Origin: an uncultured Actinomycetes bacterium
GTDB lineage: Bacteria; Actinomycetota; Coriobacteriia; Coriobacteriales; Atopobiaceae
Assembly (NCBI GenBank): GCA_900314645.1
Contig: OMWB01000009.1
Span: 62,001-126,000 of the forward strand
Direction of reading: 5' to 3'
DNA: 64,000 nucleotides
The position numbers were made by a program, and so were the translations under genes. Under the pieces are notes generated by a model that did not search any database, was not told the origin of the DNA, and was given only the letters and a program-made list of their open reading frames with translations. Shown in pieces: positions 35,280 to 46,611 of this stretch. The stretch's first letter is position 1. Every line of letters begins with the position of its first letter.

Positions 35280-35326
35280 AGAAAAGCCGAACCAAACAAC
35301 TCAAACGAGCTTCCCCGTTGGTTCGG
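35280..35326 (-). terminator. Stem-loop between the RodA-PBP fusion and pknB
   Basis: On the minus strand CCGAACCAA (9 bp, perfect) closes a 22-base loop and is followed by CTTTTCTTG. It could partly terminate transcription so that pknB is made at a lower level, or act as a processing site. Confidence 0.6.
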
Positions 35327-35349
35327 GTGGTGTCGTAGTCGATGATTCA

Positions 35350-38208
35350 TCACTCCACCCCCGACTGCACGTTGATGCACGTGGCCAGGACCTCGCCGGC
35401 GAGGTACGCGGCGATGCCGCTGACGTCCTCGTCGCCGCCCTCCACATAGACCGAGATGGCCAAGGTGGGCTGGTCGTACGGTGCAAATCCGATAAAGGCG
35501 GAGTTTGCATAGGCGGCGCCGGTCTCTGCGGTGCCGGTCTTGCCCGAGACGCTGACGCCGGAGATGCGCGCGCCGACGCCGGTTCCGCTCTCAACCACGT
35601 CGTACATCGCGCCCTTCATGAGGTCGGCGGTGGACGCGGTGATGGGCTGGCCGAGGCTGCGCGTGCGAGCGGACGACACGGTCGCTCCCTCGGGCGAGAG
35701 GACACGGTCCACCACGTACGGGTTCATGGCGATGCCGCCGTTGGCGACAGCCGCCGCAACCACGGCATTCTGCATGACGGTGGTCTGCGGGCCGGCGGGA
35801 GAGACATGCTCGCCCACGGGCTGGCCGCAGGCCGCCCACGCGGTTTCCCACGTGCTCATTTCCTCAGGATCGGGCATGAGCGACGTCTCGCAGTAGAAGT
35901 CCTGGCCCATGGGCATGCCGTAGCCAAAGGCGCGTGCGTAGCTCACCAGCGCAGATGCGCCAAGGTCCATGCCGACCTGCGCATACACGGTGTTTGCCGA
36001 GTACATGAGCGCCTCGCGCAGTGTCAGCGACTCCCACTCGTCATCGTGGATGTTGGTCACCTGCGAGTCGTCAACCGGAAGGCTCGCGGGCGCCGAATAC
36101 GTGGAGTCCAGCGTGGCCACACCGCTGTCAAGTGCGGCGGCCAAGGTGATGGTCTTGAAGGTGGATCCTGGCGGGTACAGGGCCTGCGTGGCGCGGTTGA
36201 GCAGCTCGCCACCGCCGCCTTCGCCGTCCATGTACTCACCGATGTTGTCGTACTGGAAGGTGGGGGCGGATGCCTCGGCAAGGACCGCGCCCGTGGTGGG
36301 GTTAAGTACCACGATGGCGCCACGGTAGCCCTCGAGCGCCGCCTCAGCCGCGCGCTGCATCTTGGAGTTGATAGTGAGCACCACGGTGGAGCCCGGCGTG
36401 TCGATGCCTGCCAGCGAGTACAGCGCGTTGGTCCAGTTTGAGTAGTCGGCATGGCCAGTGAGCACGTCATTCATGGCAGACTCGACGCCCGACGCGCCGT
36501 ACTGCATGGATACGTACCCTACGAGGTTGGTGGCGACGCTGCCCTGCGGATAGCTGCGCACGTAGCTGCCGTCGCCCTCTTCGGAGAGGATGGACTCTGC
36601 CAAGGTCACGCCGTCAGAGGTGATGATCGAGCCACGCTGCACGTGCGAGCTGCGGATGAGCGTGTGGTTGTTGATGGGCAGGTTGCGGTAGTAATCAGCC
36701 TGCACCACCTGAATGAGCGTCAGGTTGGCGATGAGCGCGGCAAAGATCACCGTAAAGGTGGTGATGAGCCTCGTCAGGCGGTTGCCGAGGGCAACGCGGC
36801 CCAGCACGCCGGACTCGGGTGTGTCCATGCCGAACGACGCCCGTGCGTGAGCACCGTGCACCACTGCGCGCACACGGCCGGTCAACCCGGCGGCTACCAC
36901 GTTTTGCGAGGGAGTCATCTCGATCTGCGTCTCGCGACCGGTGGCCTCGTCACCCGCACGCAGCAGCAGGCCCACAATGATGAAGCTGGCCAGAAGGGAG
37001 CTTCCGCCCTGGCTCATGAAGGGCAGCGTCACGCCCGTCAGGGGCAGGAACTTGGTGACGCCTCCCACGATGATGATTGCCTGTACCGTGATGGCGGCAG
37101 TCAGACCGACAGCAGCAAAGGCCGAGGAGTCAGACTTCGCGCGCGCCGCGGTTGCCAGGCCGCGCACGGCAAAGAGCATGAAGAGGATGAGCACTGCAGA
37201 GCCGCCCAGAAGGCCCATCTCCTCGCCAATGGCGCTGAAGATGAAGTCGGACTCAACGATGGGAATGAGGCGAGGCAGGCCCTTGCCGATGCCCGTGCCC
37301 ACGAGGTTGCCGTCGGCCAGCGAATACAGAGACTGGACGATCTGCAGACCTGATCCCGAGGGGTCCTCGAACGGGTCGAGCCAGATCTGGATGCGCACCT
37401 GCACGTGGTAGAACAGCAGGTAGCAGACATAACCACCCAAAAGCAGCAGGGCAAACGATATAAGGACATAGCTCACGCGCCCCGTGACCACGTAGAGTAT
37501 GATCACAAAGAACGTGAAGAACAGAAGGGCCGAGCCAAGGTCGCGTTCGAAGATGACGACGAGCAGCGAGAGGCCCCACATGACGAACACGGGAACGAGC
37601 ATGCGCGGCTGCGGGATGGAAAACGGCCCCAGGCGGATGGCAGAGGCGGAGAGCATCTCGCGGTTCTCCGCGAGGTAGAAGGCCAGGAAGAGGACGATGA
37701 GGACCTTGGCGATCTCGCCCGGCTGGAACGAGAACGGCCCGATGGAGAGCCACAGCTTGGAGCCGCCAAGTTCGACGCCGAAGAGCATCGGCAGGAGCAG
37801 CAGCACCACGCCGGCGATGCCGATGGTGTACTTGTAGTCGGCAAGGTCATCGATGCTCGGCACGACGACGAGCGTCGCCACCATGGCTACAACCGATACG
37901 AACAGCCACAAGATCTGACCGCCTGCCAACGAAGGGGCGAGGCGCGCGACAAACGAGATGCCAATGCCCGAGAGCACGAAGGTGATGGGCAATATGGCCG
38001 GGTCAGCGCCTGGCGCAAGGTGCCTGATGGCGAGGTGCGCCACGGCAAAGGCCGCAAAGAGGCCCAGCGGCACGCTCAAGGACGAGAACGAGAGCTCGAC
38101 CTGCATGTTCATGAGGTACATGGCATACAGGAGCGTCACGGGCAGCGCGCCCAGCATGAGAAGCAGCAGCTCGGTGTTGCGGCGGGTGTTCGCGTGGAAG
38201 ACTTCCAT
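35350..38208 (-). CDS. SEDS glycosyltransferase-class B PBP fusion (RodA/FtsW + PbpA)
   Basis: 952 residues. Residues 1-~430 are a multi-pass SEDS protein: [10 protein letters not shown], the catalytic-type Asp223 in [10 protein letters not shown] and the late motif [12 protein letters not shown] linker and one further membrane helix (481-500) lead into a complete class B penicillin-binding protein with active-site STFK (682-685), SAN (737-739) and KTG (890-892). Glycan polymerisation and cross-linking are therefore on one chain, whereas most actinobacteria have separate rodA and pbpA. The start overlaps the pstP stop (TAATG). It makes peptidoglycan at the outer face of the membrane. Confidence 0.95.
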   Translation of the reverse strand: MEVFHANTRRNTELLLLMLGALPVTLLYAMYLMNMQVELSFSSLSVPLGLFAAFAVAHLAIRHLAPGADPAILPITFVLSGIGISFVARLAPSLAGGQILWLFVSVVAMVATLVVVPSIDDLADYKYTIGIAGVVLLLLPMLFGVELGGSKLWLSIGPFSFQPGEIAKVLIVLFLAFYLAENREMLSASAIRLGPFSIPQPRMLVPVFVMWGLSLLVVIFERDLGSALLFFTFFVIILYVVTGRVSYVLISFALLLLGGYVCYLLFYHVQVRIQIWLDPFEDPSGSGLQIVQSLYSLADGNLVGTGIGKGLPRLIPIVESDFIFSAIGEEMGLLGGSAVLILFMLFAVRGLATAARAKSDSSAFAAVGLTAAITVQAIIIVGGVTKFLPLTGVTLPFMSQGGSSLLASFIIVGLLLRAGDEATGRETQIEMTPSQNVVAAGLTGRVRAVVHGAHARASFGMDTPESGVLGRVALGNRLTRLITTFTVIFAALIANLTLIQVVQADYYRNLPINNHTLIRSSHVQRGSIITSDGVTLAESILSEEGDGSYVRSYPQGSVATNLVGYVSMQYGASGVESAMNDVLTGHADYSNWTNALYSLAGIDTPGSTVVLTINSKMQRAAEAALEGYRGAIVVLNPTTGAVLAEASAPTFQYDNIGEYMDGEGGGGELLNRATQALYPPGSTFKTITLAAALDSGVATLDSTYSAPASLPVDDSQVTNIHDDEWESLTLREALMYSANTVYAQVGMDLGASALVSYARAFGYGMPMGQDFYCETSLMPDPEEMSTWETAWAACGQPVGEHVSPAGPQTTVMQNAVVAAAVANGGIAMNPYVVDRVLSPEGATVSSARTRSLGQPITASTADLMKGAMYDVVESGTGVGARISGVSVSGKTGTAETGAAYANSAFIGFAPYDQPTLAISVYVEGGDEDVSGIAAYLAGEVLATCINVQSGVE

Positions 38209-39539
38209 TAGCCACGCACCCCCTTCACATGTCCGCCGGCCTTGGAGATGTCGGCGGGGTTCGACTCGGCCTGAGCGGAGGTCTCGGCCGTCTCGTCGTG
38301 GGTGACCTTCGATGCCTCGGCACCGTCGGTGGCCTTCTCGGCCGCCTCGGCAGCCGCGGTCTTGTCGGCGTCAATCTGGTCGCGATAGCTCTCGACGGTT
38401 GCGGCGGCCTCCGCCTCAGAGGAGACCACCACGCCTTCCTCGAGGCTCTTGGCGACGGTCTCGGGCAGGTCGGTGAGCTGGACGGAGGTGGTCTCCACCA
38501 GGCTGTACAGCGGGTGCCCAAAGACATCGGCATGGATGCCCTGGTAGATGCCCACGGTGGTTCCGTTGACACCCACAAACCAAGAGTGGCGCACAAACAG
38601 GGCAGCCAAGGTCATCAGGATCGCGAGCGCCACCAGCGTGACCAGCGTGCCAGCAAAGAATGCCCGGCGGCTGCTCTGGTGGTGTTGCTCGACCGAGCCG
38701 TCATCTAGGATGTCGATCACGATGACGGTGATGTTGTCGTGGCCGCCTTCGGTGAGGGCGGCGCTCACGAGGTTGTTTGCGGCGGCCTGCGGCGTTGCCG
38801 ACGAAACGGCAACGGCCTCGATCTCGGAGTCCTCGACCATAGAAGAGAGGCCGTCAGAGCACATGATGATGCGGTCGCCGATGGAGACGCCGATGGTGAA
38901 ATGGTCGGCATACATGTCGGGGTCTGAGCCCAGGGCGCGCGTGATGACCGAACGTGACGGATGCACGCGTGCCTCGTCTGCCGTGATCTCGCCAGCCTCG
39001 ACGAGCTCCTCAACGTAGGAGTGGTCGTGTGTGAGGCGCACCAGCGTGCCAGAGTGCAGCAGGTAGATGCGCGAGTCGCCCACGTGGGCTATGGCCATGC
39101 GGTCGTCCTCGATGAGGGCGCAGGTGGCCGTGCAGCCCATGCCTTGCTTGCCGTCGCCGTTGAGGGCGCCGTTGATGATGGCGACATTGGCCGCCTCGAC
39201 GGCTGCGCCAAGCAGGATGTCGTCGGCGTGCTGTGGCGCGTTGTCCGCGATGGTGTTGACCGCGATGGAGCTGGCGACCTCGCCGGCTGCGTGGCCGCCC
39301 ATGCCGTCGCAGACGGCAAAGACCGGCGCGCGGACGAGGTAGGAGTCCTCGTTATGCTCGCGCACGAGGCCGACGTCGGTGCGTGCGCCCCAAGCCATGC
39401 GGGCCGTCGAGCCGGTGTCGGTGTAGGAGTCCTCGCGAGCCTCGACAGACAGCGTGTCATGACCGGGGCTCATGATGGGCTCCGGTGCGGGCGCCTGATC
39501 GTCAGACATCCCAAGCCTCTGTCGTAGCTGGTCAAGCAT
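38208..39539 (-). CDS. pstP: PP2C-family Ser/Thr phosphatase PstP
   Basis: 443 residues. The catalytic domain (about 47-285) shows [47 protein letters not shown] and [12 protein letters not shown], which bind two metals. A membrane helix ([20 protein letters not shown]) is followed by an extracellular acidic, Ala/Glu-rich tail. It reverses PknB-type phosphorylation. It lies 8 bases after fhaB and overlaps the SEDS-PBP start. Confidence 0.95.
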   Translation of the reverse strand: MLDQLRQRLGMSDDQAPAPEPIMSPGHDTLSVEAREDSYTDTGSTARMAWGARTDVGLVREHNEDSYLVRAPVFAVCDGMGGHAAGEVASSIAVNTIADNAPQHADDILLGAAVEAANVAIINGALNGDGKQGMGCTATCALIEDDRMAIAHVGDSRIYLLHSGTLVRLTHDHSYVEELVEAGEITADEARVHPSRSVITRALGSDPDMYADHFTIGVSIGDRIIMCSDGLSSMVEDSEIEAVAVSSATPQAAANNLVSAALTEGGHDNITVIVIDILDDGSVEQHHQSSRRAFFAGTLVTLVALAILMTLAALFVRHSWFVGVNGTTVGIYQGIHADVFGHPLYSLVETTSVQLTDLPETVAKSLEEGVVVSSEAEAAATVESYRDQIDADKTAAAEAAEKATDGAEASKVTHDETAETSAQAESNPADISKAGGHVKGVRG

Positions 39540-39547
39540 GGTGTGCC

Positions 39548-39961
39548 TTATCGCCGGGTGGCGCGCATGATGGTGTCGCCCACCTGGACATCGTCGCCGT
39601 CGCGCAGGGTGACGGGCTGGGCGATGGGGTGGCCGTTGACCAGCGTGCCGTTGGTCGAGCCAAGGTCCTCGAGCACGAGTGCGGGGCCTTGCAGGGTGAA
39701 GCGTGCGTGCGTGGCCGAGACGTAGGGCTCATCGATGACGATGTCTGATGAGGGCGAGCGTCCAACCACCACGGGGCCAAGGATGTCCACGTGCAAGCCG
39801 CGGATGCCTTTGGCGCCCTTCTCGATGTCCACCGACCAAATGGCGGCGTCACGACGCTGCCCGCGCACGAGTCCGATGCCGGTGCGCATGGTCGAGTAGA
39901 GGAACACATAGAGAATGACGACAAGCAGGATGCGTCCTGCGAACAGCACGAGGTCTATCAT
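39548..39961 (-). CDS. fhaB: FHA-domain protein FhaB
   Basis: 137 residues. An N-terminal membrane helix (DLVLFAGRILLVVILYVFLY) is followed by a forkhead-associated domain that binds phosphothreonine: VVVGRSPSSDIVID, YVSATHARF and DLGSTNGTLVNG. In actinobacteria FhaB (FipA/GarA-like) links the kinases to division and wall synthesis. The start at 39961 overlaps the fhaA stop as TAATG; the frame extending further upstream is the out-of-frame fhaA tail. Confidence 0.94.
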   Translation of the reverse strand: MIDLVLFAGRILLVVILYVFLYSTMRTGIGLVRGQRRDAAIWSVDIEKGAKGIRGLHVDILGPVVVGRSPSSDIVIDEPYVSATHARFTLQGPALVLEDLGSTNGTLVNGHPIAQPVTLRDGDDVQVGDTIMRATRR

Positions 39962-41169
39962 TAGCCCTCCTTGAACTCCAGGTTCATGAGGCCGACGGTG
40001 ATGAGGTCGCCATCGTGAAGCTGGCACTTGGTGATCTCGACGTCGTTCACCAAGGTGCCGTTGGTGGAGCCTTGGTCTTGTATGAACCACGCCTCGCCAT
40101 CGTAGGTCAACAGGGCGTGACGGCGCGACACGTTGGGGTCACGCAGGATGATGGCGCCGGTCAGACGCTCGCGGCCAATGGGCGTTGCGGGTGCCGTGCC
40201 AATGTAGGTACGGCCTGTCTGACGGTCTACCAGCACGCAGGTGACGGGATAGTCTTCATCATCAATGACGAGGTCAGTTGGTGCGTCCACGGGGTCCACG
40301 CGACGCTGCGTGACGGGGACGTCAACCACCTCGGGCGCCGAGTCGATCTTTGGCACGGAGAGCTGTGACGCGCGCACGTTCTCGTCAAAGAAGTCCACCG
40401 GCATGATGTCGAGGCCCATGGACGCTGAGTCGTCGAGGGGCTCGGCGGACACATCGGGCACGTCAAACACCGTCGGGATCGGCTCCCTGGCGGGCATGAC
40501 GGCAGGCTCCGCAAGCGGGTCGGGGATGGATGCGAGCGAGGGCACGACCTCCGCGATGGAGCCGGACGCCCCAAGGGCGTCAGGTACGGGGGCCACAGCT
40601 GCCACGGGTGCGACCTCGGGGATGATGGGCACCAGCTGGTCGTCGAGCTGCTGGGGCTCCTTGGCTGCCGGGCGTGCGGTGCGAATGGGGCGCCTGGTGG
40701 GCTTGCGCGTACGGGCGGCCCTGCGGTCAGCCGCGGCTCCGCCAACGGCGGACGCGCCGGAAAGGAACGCGGCCTCCTCAGCACGCAGGCGCTCGAGGGT
40801 CGCGGCATCCACGTTCTCTGCGAAGACGGCAAACTTGCCACTGCGCAGCTTGGGGTCAACGAGGAAGCGCGCCAGCGGCTCCCCCACAAACACATAGTTC
40901 TTGGCCCGAGCCTGCGCCTTTACGAGCCCGACGACCTCCTGCGTGATGCGCGGGTACAGCGGGCGCATGGCAACGTCGTCGGTGCCAGAGACCAGCACGG
41001 TGTAGAGCGCCGGCGCGGTGTCGACGCCGTCAATCACGAAAGTCTCGGCCTCCATCTGCTTGGCGGCCTGGCGCGCAAGACGCTTAAAGGAGAACGGGGC
41101 GGTGTAGCCTTGGGGAGCTGAGCCAAAGGCCTCGCTCACGCGGTTCTCAAAGTTCCTGATCAAATTCAT
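39961..41169 (-). CDS. fhaA: FHA-domain protein FhaA (DUF3662 N-terminal domain)
   Basis: 402 residues. The N-terminal FhaA domain (NLIRNFENRVSEAFG, YTVLVSGTDDVAMRPLYPRI, about 1-130) is followed by a long Pro/Ala/Glu linker and a C-terminal FHA domain: IGRERLTGAIILRDPNVSRR then HALL, and QGSTNGTLVND. It recruits phosphorylated wall-synthesis proteins. GGAGG lies nine bases before the ATG at 41169, the start preferred over 41178. It begins inside the last codons of the upstream kinase (23-bp overlap), so the cluster is translationally coupled. Confidence 0.93.
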   Translation of the reverse strand: MNLIRNFENRVSEAFGSAPQGYTAPFSFKRLARQAAKQMEAETFVIDGVDTAPALYTVLVSGTDDVAMRPLYPRITQEVVGLVKAQARAKNYVFVGEPLARFLVDPKLRSGKFAVFAENVDAATLERLRAEEAAFLSGASAVGGAAADRRAARTRKPTRRPIRTARPAAKEPQQLDDQLVPIIPEVAPVAAVAPVPDALGASGSIAEVVPSLASIPDPLAEPAVMPAREPIPTVFDVPDVSAEPLDDSASMGLDIMPVDFFDENVRASQLSVPKIDSAPEVVDVPVTQRRVDPVDAPTDLVIDDEDYPVTCVLVDRQTGRTYIGTAPATPIGRERLTGAIILRDPNVSRRHALLTYDGEAWFIQDQGSTNGTLVNDVEITKCQLHDGDLITVGLMNLEFKEG

Positions 41170-42931
41170 AGTCGTCATCCTCCAAGTCCTGAAGCGGTGG
41201 TCCGCTGAGGACAGTTGCGATGCTGACAAGCACACATAAGACTACCGCAATGCCGGTGGTCTCCCAGCTGGGGGCTAGCCATATGCCGCCATTTTCCACT
41301 CGGACTGCCAGAAGCTGAGAAGTTATGAGCAGCAGGGCACAGGCAATCTGGCCCGTTACGGCAAAGCCGGCGGTGGGGCGAATGCGCGTTAGACCGGCAC
41401 CTGTTGCCGCTGCGATTGCGCAGCCCGCGAAGCCAATCCACGTGGCGGGGCGCAGGGCAAGCTCGGGTAGTTGCGACACGATTTCTGCCGCATCGAACCC
41501 CGAGTGGATGCAGAGGAGAAACATCGTACCCATCAGCCACCCGGCCGCGCCGGCTGCCAAGGCTTGGAGCGGTGACAAGAAGGCGGCCGCCCAGTTTGCC
41601 CCCGCGATGGGGCTGCCCAAGCAACAGGGCAGCGTGACCGTGGGCGTGCTGTGGTTATCTGCGGTGCCAAGGAAGGCCCACCAGCTAATGAGCACGATGC
41701 CCAAGACGAGGGGAAGCAGTATTGCCGCCGCTCCGCTCGTGGTGGTGAGCAGTGCCAGGAGGGCCGCGATGATGGCCAGGGCGGAGCCCAAAGGTGGCCA
41801 GACGGCCGACACGCCCGCAAAGATCCCCGCGGCAATCCATGCCGTGGAGTCAGACACAAAGAGGAACCGCAGGCTGAGGAGCCCAGCAAAACCCGAGGTG
41901 AGGGCTGCCGTCACGCGGGTAATGAACGGCGGCACCCACGGATAGCGGAAGTAGATGGGCAGGCCGTCGCCCTCCCAGGCGTCCTCGTCCTCTTGGCGCT
42001 GGCCCGTCTGAGAGAGCAGGTGGCGAATGGACTCGGCGCCAACGGAGATGTCACCCAGCGTAAATGTGAGCTCGTTGGCAAACTCGCTCACGGAGGGAGT
42101 GCGCGCAGAGGCGAGCGGCGCGAGGGCGCCCAACAGGGCCTGCTCGCTGATGCCCTCGGCGTCGGGGACGGTTTTGGTGAGCTTGGTGCGCGGGCCGTGC
42201 TCGATGAGCTTGAGCGACTGCTCGGCCGTGGCAGCCGCAAACGGGTTTGACCCCGTGAGGGCTTGCCAGACCACGACGCCCAACGAGAACACGTCAGAGC
42301 GCTCGTCCACCATCTGGCCCTTGATCTGCTCGGGGGACATATAGCCTACGGTGCCTCCGCGCGCATCGCCAAAGCCGGTGGCAGAGGCCAGCGTGGCCAT
42401 GCCAAAGTCGCAGATCTTCACGTTGCCCGAGTGGTCGATGATGATGTTGGACGGCTTGATGTCTAGGTGGAGCACGCCGTTTTCATGGGCAAACGCGAGC
42501 GCGTCGGCAACGCAGCTCACCACGTAGGCGCACTCGTCGCCGTTGAGCGTGCCGCCCTCAACGCGAGCGAGCAGCTCGGTGAGGTTGAGGCCGTCGACGT
42601 ACTCCATGACAAGGTATGCCCAGTTGGCATCCGACTCAAAGTCGTAGACCGTGACGATGTTGGGATGGGCGAGCAGGCTTGCCGTACGGGCCTCGGTGAG
42701 AGCCTCCGCAACGGTAGAGGCGGCGCCGGCTCCCTCGGCCATGGGCACGAGCGGCATCCGCTTGATGGCCACGCGACGCTGCAGACGCGTGTCCCAGCAC
42801 GTCAGCACGGTGCCGAAGCCGCCGGTGCTGTTTGCGCCCATGAGACGGTAGCGCCCGAGCACAAGCTCAGGTTTGCTCAAAAGAACGCTCTCGTCCAGAG
42901 TGCGCGACGTTGTGGGGTTAGCGTCCAGCAC
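41147..42931 (-). CDS. Ser/Thr protein kinase with multi-pass membrane domain (PknA position)
   Basis: 594 residues. Kinase domain (about 25-290): glycine loop NSTGGFGTVL, Lys57 in VAIK, the catalytic loop HLDIKPSN (155-162) where the usual HRD Arg is Leu, and CDFG (174-177). A non-RD kinase is not expected to rely on activation-loop phosphorylation in the usual way. The C-terminal half (after about 345) has many hydrophobic helices and no PASTA domain. It heads the fhaA-fhaB-pstP-SEDS/PBP-pknB cluster, the place held by pknA in other actinobacteria. Upstream is the tRNA-Leu promoter region on the opposite strand. Confidence 0.9.
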   Translation of the reverse strand: MLDANPTTSRTLDESVLLSKPELVLGRYRLMGANSTGGFGTVLTCWDTRLQRRVAIKRMPLVPMAEGAGAASTVAEALTEARTASLLAHPNIVTVYDFESDANWAYLVMEYVDGLNLTELLARVEGGTLNGDECAYVVSCVADALAFAHENGVLHLDIKPSNIIIDHSGNVKICDFGMATLASATGFGDARGGTVGYMSPEQIKGQMVDERSDVFSLGVVVWQALTGSNPFAAATAEQSLKLIEHGPRTKLTKTVPDAEGISEQALLGALAPLASARTPSVSEFANELTFTLGDISVGAESIRHLLSQTGQRQEDEDAWEGDGLPIYFRYPWVPPFITRVTAALTSGFAGLLSLRFLFVSDSTAWIAAGIFAGVSAVWPPLGSALAIIAALLALLTTTSGAAAILLPLVLGIVLISWWAFLGTADNHSTPTVTLPCCLGSPIAGANWAAAFLSPLQALAAGAAGWLMGTMFLLCIHSGFDAAEIVSQLPELALRPATWIGFAGCAIAAATGAGLTRIRPTAGFAVTGQIACALLLITSQLLAVRVENGGIWLAPSWETTGIAVVLCVLVSIATVLSGPPLQDLEDDDYEFDQEL

Positions 42932-43066
42932 GGCCTCCCCTTGTGTGTTTGATCTACGTTTCGACTGCCGTGTGTCGTAGGTTATAGGTTACCGTTTTGC
43001 GTTGGTTTTGCCAAATTGAGGCGGGTGCCGCGCCACGATTTGGCGAGAAAAAGTTGGAATTCTCGC

Positions 43067-43096
43067 TTGCAAGGTTATGGGAGCTAGTAGTAATAT
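43067..43096 (+). promoter_or_regulatory. Promoter of tRNA-Leu
   Basis: TTGCAA (43067-43072), an 18-bp spacer and TAATAT (43091-43096), ending 12 bases before the mature tRNA. A good match to a housekeeping sigma-70 promoter. Confidence 0.7.
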
Positions 43097-43108
43097 ATCT
43101 ATCTGCGC

Positions 43109-43195
43109 GCGGGCGTGGCGGAATTGGCAGACGCGTACGGTTCAGGTCCGTATGGGGGCAACCCCGTGAAGGTTCAAGTCCTTTCGCCCGCACCA
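43109..43195 (+). tRNA. tRNA-Leu (anticodon CAG)
   Basis: Acceptor GCGGGCG with CGCCCGC, class II variable arm, anticodon stem TACGG/CCGTA with loop TTCAGGT, T-loop TTCAAGT and encoded CCA. It stands alone between its own promoter and terminator. Confidence 0.95.
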
Positions 43196-43206
43196 CTGAT
43201 TCTTCG

Positions 43207-43227
43207 AGGCCCTTCGGGGCCTTTTTT
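43207..43227 (+). terminator. Terminator of tRNA-Leu
   Basis: AGGCCC-TTCG-GGGCCT followed by TTTTTT. The next ~170 bp before the glucosidase gene contain another hairpin (CCCAGC-TTTT-GCTGGG, 43291-43306) and AT-rich DNA; no gene. Confidence 0.9.
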
Positions 43228-43358
43228 CATGCCGCGACTCCTGCCGCGGTTTGCGGATTGTTCAACAACCCGCGGATGCTCCCAGCTTTTGCTGGGCGTC
43301 TCTAGCCGATGCATGCTGCTGCCTAATGCTCCTTCTCGATACCATATAAGAATGGTGA

Positions 43359-44864
<1,506 letters not shown>

Positions 44865-44899
44865 CTGAGACTTGCGAGGGCCGAGATCCTCTGATGAAG

Positions 44900-44937
44900 A
44901 GTGCCCCGCGGGAAGCTGCATTCCCGCGGGGCACTTT
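44900..44937 (+). terminator. Terminator of the 6-phospho-beta-glucosidase gene
   Basis: Perfect stem AGTGCCCCGCGGGAA / TTCCCGCGGGGCACT with a 6-base loop, followed by TTTCG. It lies 36 bases after the stop and just before the end of the convergent small gene. Confidence 0.88.
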
Positions 44938-44960
44938 CGCTTGATGTGTTCCGCCTCGTG

Positions 44961-45179
44961 CTAGTTGTTGTCGTTGTCGAAGTCCGACCAACCGCTCTCG
45001 TCGTCGCCGAAGAGGTCCCAGTCGTCCTCGGACTTCTCATGGTTCTTGTAGATTGCGCGCGTACGACGCTCAAGAATGAACGAGATGATCAGGAAGAGCA
45101 CGATGCCGCCTACCACCAAGGTGATGACGCCCTGACGTGAGCCAAACAGCCAGCTGAAGAACCCTCCGATTGCACCCAT
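44961..45179 (-). CDS. Small single-pass membrane protein
   Basis: 72 residues. Begins MGAIGGFFSWLFGSRQGV, then one membrane helix (ITLVVGGIVLFLIISFIL) and a polar acidic tail rich in Asp, Trp and Ser (WDLFGDDESGWSDFDNDNN). The ATG at 45179 is preceded by GGGAGG at six bases, so it is very likely translated; the frame extending far upstream is noise from serS. Function unknown. It is divergent from serS across an AT-rich 93-bp region containing the 12-bp palindrome AAGTATATACTT (45219-45230). Confidence 0.75.
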   Translation of the reverse strand: MGAIGGFFSWLFGSRQGVITLVVGGIVLFLIISFILERRTRAIYKNHEKSEDDWDLFGDDESGWSDFDNDNN

Positions 45180-45272
45180 GTGACGCCTCCCTGCGAAAAT
45201 AGCGCTTTTCTCGCGCACAAGTATATACTTGATAGGCTTTAGTTCCGACCGTACTTGTCCAAGGAGATACAT

Positions 45273-46559
45273 ATGCTGGACATCAAGTTTGTCCGAGAGA
45301 ATCCCGATGCCGTTGACGCCGCGTGCGCGTCTCGTCAGAACGCCCACTGGGACCGTGAGCGCTTCTTCGAGCTGGATGCCGAGCGTCGCCAGCTGATTGT
45401 TGAAGTTGAGGGCCTGCAGGCCGAGCGCAATGCCGTGTCCAAGCAGATTGGCCAGCTCATGCGCGAGGGCAAGCGCGATGAGGCCGAGGCGGCCAAGGCG
45501 CAGGTTGCGGCAAACAAGAACCGCATCGCCGAGCTTGACGAAAAGCGCGGACAGGTTGAGCAGGCCCTGTTTGACCTGGTTGCGTCCATCCCCAACATTC
45601 CCGACGAGACCGTGCCGTATGGCAAGGATGACTCCGACAACCCCGAGGCTCGTCGCTGGGGCACCCCGCGCGAGTTTGACTTCGAGCCCAAGGCGCACTG
45701 GGACCTTGGTCCCGAGCTGGGCATGATCGACTTTGATCGTGGCGTGAAGATTGCCGGTAGCCGCTTCTACGTGCTCGGCGGCATGGGCGCCCGCATGGAG
45801 CGCGCGCTCATCAACTTCATGATCGACATGCACACCAAGATCGGCTTCAAGGAGTGGTGGCCGCCCGTCATCACCAATGCCGCCACGCTCTTTGGTACGG
45901 GCCAGCTGCCCAAGTTCGAAGAGGACCTGTACCACGTCAACCCTGACCTGTACCTGATCCCCACGGCAGAGGTCATGCTCACCAACCTGCATCGCGACGA
46001 GGTGCTCGATGGTGACAAGCTGCCCCTGTGGTACTGCGCCTTCACCCCGTGCTTCCGCGAGGAGGCGGGCAGCGCCGGCCGCGACACCCGCGGCATCATT
46101 CGCGTGCACGAGTTTGACAAGGTCGAGATGGTCAAGTTCGCCAAGCCTGAGGACTCGATGAACCAGCTCGAGAGCATGACCAACGAGGCCGAGGCCGTGC
46201 TGCAGGCGCTTGGCCTGCCGTATCGTGTGGTCACGCTGTGCACGGGCGACATCGGCTTCAGCGCGCGCAAGACGTACGACGTTGAGGTCTGGCTCCCCAG
46301 CTACAACAACTACAAGGAGATCTCTAGCTGCTCCAACTGCTGGGACTTCCAGGCACGTCGCGCCAACATCAAGTATCGCGACCCGTCCGAGTTCAAGGGC
46401 ACGCGTCTGGTGCACACGCTGAATGGCTCTGGCCTGGCAGTGGGCCGCACCATGGCGGCCGTTATGGAGAACTACCAGAATGCTGACGGCACCATCACCG
46501 TGCCGGAGGCGCTGGTGCCGTACATGGGCGGCGTCGAGGTCATCCGTCCTGAGGACTAA
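45273..46559 (+). CDS. serS: Seryl-tRNA synthetase
   Basis: 428 residues. Class II synthetase that charges tRNA-Ser (one, Ser-GCU, lies 1.6 kb downstream). The N-terminal coiled-coil arm (about 35-105) precedes motif 2 (FREEAGSAGRDTRGIIRVHE) and motif 3 (NGSGLAVGRTMAAVMENYQ). ATG at 45273 has AAGGAG at 45261-45266. Only a 93-bp leader is present, too short for a T-box. Confidence 0.97.
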   Translation: MLDIKFVRENPDAVDAACASRQNAHWDRERFFELDAERRQLIVEVEGLQAERNAVSKQIGQLMREGKRDEAEAAKAQVAANKNRIAELDEKRGQVEQALFDLVASIPNIPDETVPYGKDDSDNPEARRWGTPREFDFEPKAHWDLGPELGMIDFDRGVKIAGSRFYVLGGMGARMERALINFMIDMHTKIGFKEWWPPVITNAATLFGTGQLPKFEEDLYHVNPDLYLIPTAEVMLTNLHRDEVLDGDKLPLWYCAFTPCFREEAGSAGRDTRGIIRVHEFDKVEMVKFAKPEDSMNQLESMTNEAEAVLQALGLPYRVVTLCTGDIGFSARKTYDVEVWLPSYNNYKEISSCSNCWDFQARRANIKYRDPSEFKGTRLVHTLNGSGLAVGRTMAAVMENYQNADGTITVPEALVPYMGGVEVIRPED

Positions 46560-46570
46560 CGTTGTGCGAG

Positions 46571-46601
46571 TCTGGGCCCTTTCCCGAGGGCCCAGATTTT
46601 T
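46571..46601 (+). terminator. Terminator of serS
   Basis: Perfect 10-bp stem TCTGGGCCCT / AGGGCCCAGA, loop TTCCCG, then TTTTT. It begins 12 bases after the stop. Confidence 0.92.
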
Positions 46602-46611
46602 GTGCAAAGAG

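Noticed and set aside
42932..43108. Small RNA in the kinase to tRNA-Leu gap
   Set aside because: There are inverted words (CCAAAT/ATTTGG), but no terminator or second promoter supports a separate transcript.
45180..45272. T-box leader of serS
   Set aside because: The leader is only 93 bp, and no T-box sequence or specifier stem is visible; only a 12-bp palindrome.
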